The notes under the pieces were generated by a model. It saw nothing but the letters and a program-made list of their open reading frames with translations, did no database searches and was not told the origin of the DNA. Positions 57,437 to 64,000 of a DNA stretch of 64,000 nt are shown piece by piece; positions within the stretch are counted from its first letter, which is position 1, and every line of letters begins with the position of its first letter. The DNA lies in contig NZ_LNUT01000005.1 in the NCBI RefSeq assembly GCF_001512305.1, forward strand, positions 1,027,774 to 1,091,773, given 5' to 3'. Position numbers and translations under genes: made by a program. The stretch comes from Arthrobacter sp. EPSL27 (lineage in GTDB: Bacteria > Actinomycetota > Actinomycetes > Actinomycetales > Micrococcaceae).

Positions 57437-58549
57437 TTAGGCCCGGGTCCGGCGCGTGCGCGCGGAGGCAGCGAGCTGATCCAGGACCGACGCCGTGACG
57501 TCCCAGTCCATGCACGCATCGGTGACGCTCTGGCCGTAGACCAGATCGTCGGTTCCGGCGGCGTGCTCGGCCACGTCCAGGTTCTGTGCCCCGCCCACCA
57601 GGAAGCTCTCCAGCATGACGCCGGCGATGGCGGCCGACGACTCCCCGCCGTTTTCCAGCTGCGCGCCGATTTCCAGGGCCACTTCCGCCTGCCGGTGGTG
57701 GTTCTTGCCGCTGTTGGCGTGGCTCGCGTCAACGATGAGCCGCGGGTTGAGCTGCTTCGAGGCCAGCTTGGCCGTGGTGGCCGCAACGTCGTCGGCGGAG
57801 TAGTTGGGGCCCTTGCGCCCGCCCCGCAGGATGATGTGCGTGTCCGGGTTCCCGGCGGTGGAGACCAGGGCGGCCCGGCCGTCGCCGTCGATGCCGAGGA
57901 AAGCCTGCGCGGCACCCGCGGCGCTGCACGCGTCCAGCGCGACCTGCAGGTCGCCGTCGGTCCCGTTCTTGAACCCAATCGGCATGGACAGCCCGGACGC
58001 CAGCTGGCGGTGGATCTGGCTTTCGGTGGTGCGCGCGCCGATGGCACCCCAGGAGACCAGGTCCGCCATGTACTGCGGGCTGATGGGTTCCAGGAACTCA
58101 GTGCCGGCGGGCAGGCCCAGGGCTGTGACCTGCTGCAGGAAGCGGCGGGCGGCGCGGAGGCCGGCCGCGATGTCGTGGCTGCCGTCGAGCCGGGGATCGT
58201 TGATCAGGCCCTTCCAGCCCACCGTGGTGCGCGGCTTCTCGAAGTACGCCCGCATCACGATCAGCAGGTCTTCCTTGTGCTTTTCGGCCTGGCTGACCAG
58301 CCGGCGGGCGTATTCCAGACCGGCTTTGGGGTCGTGGATGGAGCAGGGACCCACAATGACCAGCAGCCGGTCGTCGACGCCGTCCATGATGGCGCGGACC
58401 TCGTCCCGGCCGCGGGCGACGACGTCGGCCAGGCGGGTGTCCAGCGGCAGTTCGGCGGCCATGTCCTGCGGGGTGGGCAGCGGGGTGAACTCGCTGACAC
58501 GCAGGTTAGAGGTGGACTGCTGGGATTCGGGGGCTGCTTCGATGCTCAT
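57437..58549 (-). CDS. aroG: 3-deoxy-7-phosphoheptulonate synthase (DAHP synthase, class I)
   Basis: The first step of aromatic amino acid synthesis, from phosphoenolpyruvate and erythrose 4-phosphate. The 370-residue protein has the class I sequences LLVIVGPCSIHDPKAGLEYA, PRTTVGWKGLINDP, GIGARTTESQIHR, IVDASHANSGKNH and a C-terminal VTDACMDWD. AGGA precedes the ATG. An upstream leader peptide (58663-58722) with a Trp-Tyr-Ala-Tyr-Phe run and alternative hairpins indicates attenuation by aromatic amino acids. Confidence 0.95.
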   Translation of the reverse strand: MSIEAAPESQQSTSNLRVSEFTPLPTPQDMAAELPLDTRLADVVARGRDEVRAIMDGVDDRLLVIVGPCSIHDPKAGLEYARRLVSQAEKHKEDLLIVMRAYFEKPRTTVGWKGLINDPRLDGSHDIAAGLRAARRFLQQVTALGLPAGTEFLEPISPQYMADLVSWGAIGARTTESQIHRQLASGLSMPIGFKNGTDGDLQVALDACSAAGAAQAFLGIDGDGRAALVSTAGNPDTHIILRGGRKGPNYSADDVAATTAKLASKQLNPRLIVDASHANSGKNHHRQAEVALEIGAQLENGGESSAAIAGVMLESFLVGGAQNLDVAEHAAGTDDLVYGQSVTDACMDWDVTASVLDQLAASARTRRTRA

Positions 58550-58585
58550 TGGGGGTCCTGTTCCGGGGTGCGGAGCGGGCCCAGA

Positions 58586-58693
58586 TCAGAGCCCGCCGGG
58601 AAATGGCGAAGGGCAGAGAATGATCTCTGCCCTGTTGGCTCTGAAGGAAGGTTGGATGCGTGTCAGCTAGACGCGGGCCCCTCCAGAGCCAAC
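58586..58693 (-). promoter_or_regulatory. aroG attenuator region
   Basis: On the minus strand: segment 1 GTTGGCTCTG (58693-58684, inside the leader peptide) can pair over 10 bp with segment 2 CAGAGCCAAC (58643-58634); segments 3 and 4 form a 10-bp hairpin AGGGCAGAGA/TCTCTGCCCT (58633-58610); segment 5 GGGCTCTGA (58594-58586) can pair with segment 2 instead of segment 1. The hairpin is followed by TCGCCATTT, a weak U tract. Confidence 0.6.
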
Positions 58694-58722
58694 GAAAAAT
58701 ACGCATACCAACGGTTAGTCAT
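58663..58722 (-). CDS. aroG leader peptide (aromatic attenuator peptide)
   Basis: A 19-residue peptide, MTNRWYAYFSLALEGPASS, with Trp, Tyr, Tyr and Phe close together at positions 5-9. TATGGT at 58729-58734 lies 6 nt before the ATG with no Shine-Dalgarno, so the mRNA should begin at or next to the ATG. Segment 1 of the attenuator begins right after the Phe-Ser codons, so a ribosome stalled there would mask it. The ORF ends 113 nt before aroG. Confidence 0.75.
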   Translation of the reverse strand: MTNRWYAYFSLALEGPASS

Positions 58723-58841
58723 GGGTTGACCATAGCCCGGCGGTGGTCCGCCCGGCAAAATCCGGCCCGTAACATTGCGACCACTCCCGGCGGGCCTGGC
58801 CCGGCCCGGGGACGGACCCGCGCCGCGATCAGCCGCCCGGG

Positions 58842-59531
58842 TCAGGCCCCGGCTCCCAGCCCGGCTTCCGCGTAGTAGCCCTCGATATGGTCCGCCACCA
58901 GCTGCGAAGCGCTGCCGCCGTCGCCGTCCTTGATGGCCGCCAGGATGCCCCGGTGTTCGGCACGGAGCCGCGCGGCTGTGGCGTCCCAGTCCGGAAGGCT
59001 GCCGGTGATCCGCCCGGCATAGGCCTGGATGGCCTCGCGCAGGGAGCCCATCATGGCGCTGACCACCGCATTGCCGGCGGCGTCGGCCAAGGCCAGGTGG
59101 AATCGGACATCCAGGGCGAGGAATTCCTCCGTCCCGGAGCAGTTCTCCATCTGCTCCAGCAGGCTGGCCGCCTCCGCCAGCGCCGGGGCGTCCGGGTGTG
59201 CGCGGGAAGCGGCCCAGGACTCCAGCAGCACGCGCGTCTCCACAATGTCCTTCACGGGCAGGTGCGAGGTGGCGACATGCAGGCGGAGCGCCGAACCCAG
59301 CGCCGCCGTCGGGTCGGCGATGACCACGGTGCCCGCGTCCGGGCCCGAGCCGACGCCGGCCCGGACCACGCCCATGGCTTCCATGACCCGGATGGCCTCG
59401 CGGACGGAGGTGCGGGAGACGTGTAGCTGTTCCGCGAGGGAGCGCTCGGCCGGCAGCCGCCCGCCAAGGGTGAGCTCGCCACTGGAAAGCTGGTCCTCGA
59501 TCCACTGCAGGACGAGCTGGTGCGTACGCAT
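58842..59531 (-). CDS. FadR/GntR family transcriptional regulator (LldR-like)
   Basis: A 229-residue regulator with an N-terminal winged helix (LGGRLPAERSLAEQLHVSRT, SVREAIRVMEAMGVV) and an all-helical FCD domain (about 85-220) with the metal-binding Asp and His set (DVRFHLALADAAGN, HIEGYY). It is divergent from lldD with two TGGTnnnACCA sites between them, the FadR-family operator form. I infer a lactate-responsive repressor. TACCAT at 59538-59543 lies 6 nt before the ATG (leaderless type). Confidence 0.88.
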   Translation of the reverse strand: MRTHQLVLQWIEDQLSSGELTLGGRLPAERSLAEQLHVSRTSVREAIRVMEAMGVVRAGVGSGPDAGTVVIADPTAALGSALRLHVATSHLPVKDIVETRVLLESWAASRAHPDAPALAEAASLLEQMENCSGTEEFLALDVRFHLALADAAGNAVVSAMMGSLREAIQAYAGRITGSLPDWDATAARLRAEHRGILAAIKDGDGGSASQLVADHIEGYYAEAGLGAGA

Positions 59532-59550
59532 AGGCCAATGGTACTTGATG

Positions 59551-59585
59551 TGGTCCAACCACACCCTTAGACTGTGGTTGGACCA
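59551..59585. promoter_or_regulatory. Paired GntR/FadR operators between regulator and lldD
   Basis: TGGTCCAACCA (59551-59561) and TGGTTGGACCA (59575-59585) are each palindromic and also inverted copies of each other, with centres 24 bp apart. They lie 20 nt from the regulator ATG and 60 nt from the lldD ATG. Confidence 0.75.
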
Positions 59586-59645
59586 CACACCCCCTAGGGT
59601 GTTGTGCAGGAAGTTCCAGGACCCGAGACCTGCCCGGAGGCAGCA

Positions 59646-60974
59646 ATGACGCAGACGATCGAACCCGGCAACCCCGAGGCGCCCACCCGGCCCGCAGACA
59701 CCGGCGCGGACAACCGCCCCGCAGCAGCCCTGCCGGACCTCATTCCGGCGGCCCTCAAGCGCCGCGTCCCCAAGTATTCGGACCTGGCCCCGCTGATGCA
59801 GTTCAAGAAGCCGGAGTTCAGCCGCGCGGCCCGGCTACGGCGGGCCAGCACCATCTGGGACCTCCGGGACATGGCCAAGCGCCGCACCCCGCAGGCACCG
59901 TTCGACTACACCGACGGCGCCGCCGAGGCTGAGATCACGCTGCGCCGGGCCCGCGAGGCCTTCCTGGACATCGAGTTCCGGCCGGGCATCCTGCGCGATG
60001 TCTCCCGCGTGGACCTCGGCACGCAGATCCTCGGCAAGCCGTCCCGGCTGCCGGTCGGCATCGCCCCCACGGGATTCACCCGGATGATGCAGTCCGAGGG
60101 CGAATACGCCGGGTCTCAGGCAGCCGCGGCCGCCGGCATCCCCTACACGCTCTCCACCATGGGCACGGCCTCCATCGAGGACGTGGCCGCGGCGGCGCCG
60201 GACGGCCGGAACTGGTTCCAGCTGTATTTGTGGACGGACCGGGACCGGTCGCTGGAGCTGATCGAGCGTGCCGCGGCCGCCGGCAACGACACCCTGATGG
60301 TCACCGTGGACACCGCCGTCGCCGGGGCCCGGCTGCGCGACGTCCGCAACGGCATGACCATCCCGCCGGCGCTGACCCTCAAGACCGTGCTGGACGCGTC
60401 CTACCGGCCGGCCTGGTGGTTCAACTTCCTCACCCACGAGCCGCTGACCTTCGCCTCGCTCTCCCGCTACACCGGGACGGTCGCGGACCTGATCAACTCC
60501 ATGTTCGACCCCACCCTGACGTTCGATGACCTCGACTGGCTGCGGGAAACCTGGAAGGGCAAGCTGGTGGTCAAGGGCATCCAGACGGTAGAGGACGCCC
60601 GCCGGGTGGTGGACCACGGGGCCGACGGCGTGGTGCTCTCCAACCACGGCGGCCGCCAGCTGGACCGGGCGCCGATCCCGTTCCACCTGCTCCCGGAGGT
60701 CTCGGCTGCGCTCAAGGCGGACCACAGCGAGGCGGCGGTCATCCTGGACACCGGCATCATGAGCGGCGCGGACATCATCGCCGCCCTGGCACTGGGCGCC
60801 GACTTCACGCTGATCGGCCGCGCCTACCTGTACGGGCTGATGGCCGGCGGGCGGGCGGGCGTGGACCGGGCCATCGAGATCCTGGAAAAGGACATGCTCC
60901 GCACCATGGCCCTGCTGGGCGTCAGCCGGATCTCCGACCTGACCCCGGACCACGTGCGGCTGCTCAAGAAGTAG
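59646..60974 (+). CDS. lldD: FMN-dependent alpha-hydroxy acid (L-lactate) dehydrogenase
   Basis: Oxidises L-lactate to pyruvate and passes electrons to the quinone pool. The 442-residue protein has [21 protein letters not shown] at the entry helix, [13 protein letters not shown], and the active-site [13 protein letters not shown] with its His and Arg, then [20 protein letters not shown] for the FMN phosphate. A 45-residue Pro/Ala-rich N-terminal extension precedes the domain. GGAGG at 59636-59640 fixes the ATG. Substrate could be another 2-hydroxy acid; the GntR neighbour supports lactate. Confidence 0.88.
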   Translation: MTQTIEPGNPEAPTRPADTGADNRPAAALPDLIPAALKRRVPKYSDLAPLMQFKKPEFSRAARLRRASTIWDLRDMAKRRTPQAPFDYTDGAAEAEITLRRAREAFLDIEFRPGILRDVSRVDLGTQILGKPSRLPVGIAPTGFTRMMQSEGEYAGSQAAAAAGIPYTLSTMGTASIEDVAAAAPDGRNWFQLYLWTDRDRSLELIERAAAAGNDTLMVTVDTAVAGARLRDVRNGMTIPPALTLKTVLDASYRPAWWFNFLTHEPLTFASLSRYTGTVADLINSMFDPTLTFDDLDWLRETWKGKLVVKGIQTVEDARRVVDHGADGVVLSNHGGRQLDRAPIPFHLLPEVSAALKADHSEAAVILDTGIMSGADIIAALALGADFTLIGRAYLYGLMAGGRAGVDRAIEILEKDMLRTMALLGVSRISDLTPDHVRLLKK

Positions 60975-60986
60975 CCCGCACCCAAT

Positions 60987-61043
60987 CGAGTTGGCAGTTC
61001 GCGGCAGTGTTCCCGAAGGACATTGCCGCGAACTGCCAACTCG
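60987..61043. repeat. Dispersed palindrome, family B, copy 2
   Basis: Arms of 23 bp with one mismatch, 60987-61009 (CGAGTTGGCAGTTCGCGGCA then GTG) and 61021-61043, loop TTCCCGAAGGA. It is between the convergent lldD and gdhA stops. Same family as 41064-41120. Confidence 0.85.
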
Positions 61044-61080
61044 GCGCCGGCGGAACGCTTCCTGGGCCTAGATATGGGGC

Positions 61081-62433
<1,353 letters not shown>

Positions 62434-62595
62434 TCAGCGCCCACCATTGGGCGCACCAAACAAGCCTTTCCATGGTTGCACCGGGCCGGATGGGATTTCC
62501 ATTCGGGCGGCGGAGGACGTCCCGTGTGACAGAAATGGCGTGGCGCAGGCCACACTCCGGCGGTGCTGGACGTCAGTGCGCCGCGAGGGTTGCGG

Positions 62596-63216
62596 CTACT
62601 TTTTGCGCCCGAACTTCGGCAGGCTGGCCAGGAGGTCGGCGGCCCGGGTGGCGGCCCGTCCCACTGTGCGGCCGATCTGTTGCGGCATTTTGTCGTCGCC
62701 CGCCGCGCCGACCGGGATCACGACGGCGGGGCTCAAGGGGCTGCCGGCGGGCCGTTCGGCAAGCGCTGCGGCAGGCTGCAGCGCCGCGGCAGGCTGCGGG
62801 GCCGCTGTGGTGGCGGCGGCTGCCAGGGTGTCCGGGACGGGCTGCAGCTCGGGTACCGCGGCGCGGGCCGGTGCCGGCTCCGGTTCGCGGTGGTGGGCCG
62901 GAGCAGGTGCGGGTACGGGGGCAGGTGCAGGCGCCGGTACGGGGGCCGCGGCCTGCCCGACGTCGAACGTCTCCAGCCAGCTGGCCACCCCGGCCAGCGG
63001 TTTCGGGTTGAGCGCGTAGTAGCGCTTCTGGCCCTGGGCGCGCATGCTCACGAGGTCCGCTTCGCGGAGTACTTTCAGGTGCTTGGAAATGGTGGGCTGG
63101 CTGGCGTCGAGCTCCTGGACCAGTTCCCCCACTGCTTTGTCCCCGTTGCGGAGGGATACCAGAATGTCACGCCGGGTTGCCTCAGCAATGACGGCAAATA
63201 CGTCGTCTGTCACCAT
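62596..63216 (-). CDS. ArsR-type HTH regulator with long Ala/Pro linker and basic tail
   Basis: A 206-residue protein. The first 95 residues are an ArsR/SmtB winged helix (VFAVIAEATRRDILVSLRNG, ELDASQPTISKHLKVLREAD) without the Cys metal site of true arsenic or zinc sensors. Residues 100-180 are Ala/Pro/Val/Glu-rich low complexity (PAPAPVPAPAPAHHREP and on). The end is RTVGRAATRAADLLASLPKF followed by GRKK, amphipathic and basic. Start at ATG 63216, which has both GGAGG and a TAGTGT -10 box (63224-63229) 7 nt away. Target unknown. Confidence 0.82.
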   Translation of the reverse strand: MVTDDVFAVIAEATRRDILVSLRNGDKAVGELVQELDASQPTISKHLKVLREADLVSMRAQGQKRYYALNPKPLAGVASWLETFDVGQAAAPVPAPAPAPVPAPAPAHHREPEPAPARAAVPELQPVPDTLAAAATTAAPQPAAALQPAAALAERPAGSPLSPAVVIPVGAAGDDKMPQQIGRTVGRAATRAADLLASLPKFGRKK

Positions 63217-63378
63217 GCCCTCCACACTAGCGACATATACGCCGGATGGCATCCACAAATTGCGCCCCCGCACCGAAGCCGCCGGGCATTGCCCCGCCCC
63301 GGGCGTGGTGCTAGAACGGACGCACCGCCTTCCCGGCAGGTAAGGCCGCAGCCTACCGACGCAGAGGAGTGGACCGCC

Positions 63379-63891
63379 ATGGGGGATTTCTTCCGAAAGC
63401 AGCTGTTCAACATCATCGCTGCCGTGTTCCTGGCGCTGTTCGTCATCGTCTGGGGCAGCGTGCTGTTCCAGGTCTGGGTGTTCATCCCGGAGGTTCCGGG
63501 CGCCGCGCCCAGGCTGAACGGCGCCGTCGTCTGTGCGGCCGGGGCACTGTCGACGTCGTTGAGCTCACTGACTGCCTCGGCCCTCGGCTTCACCATGGCC
63601 GAGGTGCGCCGGGAGGAACAGGCCGGCGCCGGGAAGTCCCCCGGACAGGCCAGCGAAGGTGTCTTCGACGCGGGCGGGATCACCACCAAGCTCTCCGGCC
63701 GGGTCGTCACGGCGCTGATGGTGTACCTCGTGATCGGGATGCTGGTGCTGGGGGTGTGGCTCGTGAAGGGCACCGCCTCCACCGACCTGATCGGGGCGTT
63801 CTCGCTCTCGCTGCTGGGCTGGATCATCGGCGCGGCGGGCGTCGTGTTCCAGACCGAGAAGCCCATGTCCCAGGCGACCGGAACGGCTTAG
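63379..63891 (+). CDS. Conserved hypothetical membrane protein
   Basis: A 170-residue protein with four membrane helices: KQLFNIIAAVFLALFVIVWG, about 45-65 (GAVVCAAGALSTSLSSLTAS), 110-130 (VVTALMVYLVIGMLVLGVW) and 140-158. A charged loop with EVRREEQAGAGK and GVFDAGGITTKL joins helices 2 and 3. It has no family I can name. GAGGAG precedes the ATG at 63379; the frame stays open further upstream but that stretch mirrors the ArsR gene. Confidence 0.75.
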   Translation: MGDFFRKQLFNIIAAVFLALFVIVWGSVLFQVWVFIPEVPGAAPRLNGAVVCAAGALSTSLSSLTASALGFTMAEVRREEQAGAGKSPGQASEGVFDAGGITTKLSGRVVTALMVYLVIGMLVLGVWLVKGTASTDLIGAFSLSLLGWIIGAAGVVFQTEKPMSQATGTA

Positions 63892-63900
63892 CGGCGCCGC

Positions 63901-64000
63901 TTAGTCGAACCAGGGGTCCAGTCCGTAGAGCGGGAAGATCTCCTTGCGGGTAGCCATCACGGTGCGGTCCACGTCGTCGTTCGGGTCGAAGCCGACTTCC
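63901..64000 (-). CDS. C-terminal end of an unidentified protein (cut by the window edge)
   Basis: A minus-strand frame with the final 32 residues, from EVGFDPNDDVDRTVMATRKE to IFPLYGLDPWFD and a TAA stop at 63901-63903. The rest lies beyond 64000. I do not recognise the family from this fragment; codon use is like its neighbours. Confidence 0.6.
   Translation of the reverse strand, partial: EVGFDPNDDVDRTVMATRKEIFPLYGLDPWFD

Overview
This 64-kb window is a high-GC actinobacterial chromosome segment, most likely from the Micrococcaceae (Arthrobacter/Pseudarthrobacter type). The evidence is gene content rather than a marker gene: an aerobic phenylacetate (paa) regulon, an actinobacterial Rex / glutaredoxin / HAD-IB / bS22 / small excisionase-type HTH block, a menaquinone (men) and cytochrome c maturation (res/ccs) region, the actinobacterial families DUF4229 and DUF6480 (name from memory), and many TAnnnT -10 boxes 5-7 nt before start codons, the signature of leaderless mRNAs. 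I see no rRNA, tRNA, CRISPR array, transposase, integrase or prophage genes. It reads as core chromosome.

Layout. 1-1.4 kb: an Lrp-type regulator and galU. 1.5-6.4 kb: paaABCDE-paaG (ring epoxidation and isomerisation) on the minus strand. 6.6-10.5 kb: an LCP cell-wall ligase, a membrane protein and an S9 peptidase. 10.8-13.9 kb: an unusual two-gene unit, a duplicated Ala/Asn/Asp-rich peptide followed by a PqqD-like/M50 metalloprotease with a CxxC-CxxC exodomain. 14-18.3 kb: a frameshifted GNAT gene, ackA and pta. 18.4-24.5 kb: paaI-paaK-paaR, a VOC protein, paaZ and a second hotdog thioesterase. 24.7-31 kb: secreted proteins (DUF4397, LPDTG-anchored trypsin-like protease, SGNH hydrolase), a tyrosine phosphatase and small genes. 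31-34 kb: paaJ-paaF-paaH (beta-oxidation end of the pathway). 34-41 kb: a pentapeptide protein, SRPBCC, csbD, an amino-acid permease, a Mn/Zn-type ABC transporter and a CPBP protease. 41.6-44.7 kb: menB-menE-menA. 46.9-51.8 kb: a phosphatase followed by resA-ccdA-resB-ccsB. 52-57.3 kb: YceI, two low-complexity membrane proteins, rex, glutaredoxin, a HAD phosphatase, bS22 and a small HTH protein. 57.4-64 kb: aroG with an aromatic-codon leader peptide, a GntR/lldD divergent pair, gdhA, an ArsR-like regulator, a membrane protein and a partial gene.

How it works together. The phenylacetate pathway is complete but split over three gene blocks totalling four transcription units: ligase (PaaK), epoxidase (PaaABCDE), isomerase (PaaG), ring-opening dehydrogenase/hydratase (PaaZ), thiolase, hydratase, dehydrogenase (PaaJ, F, H) and two thioesterases. 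Each unit has a 22-bp palindrome-like site upstream, best matched to the PaaR operator, and a TetR-type PaaR gene lies in the set. Products (acetyl-CoA, succinyl-CoA) can enter central metabolism, with pta/ackA nearby. The men and res/ccs genes and Rex belong to respiration and its redox control.

The most unusual items are the repeat-peptide/M50 pair, the aroG leader peptide whose mRNA appears leaderless, two families of dispersed palindromic repeats at gene 3' ends (one of which forms the C-terminus and stop codon of a gene), and about twenty probable leaderless starts. All functional statements rest on reading the sequence and family knowledge; no database search was run.
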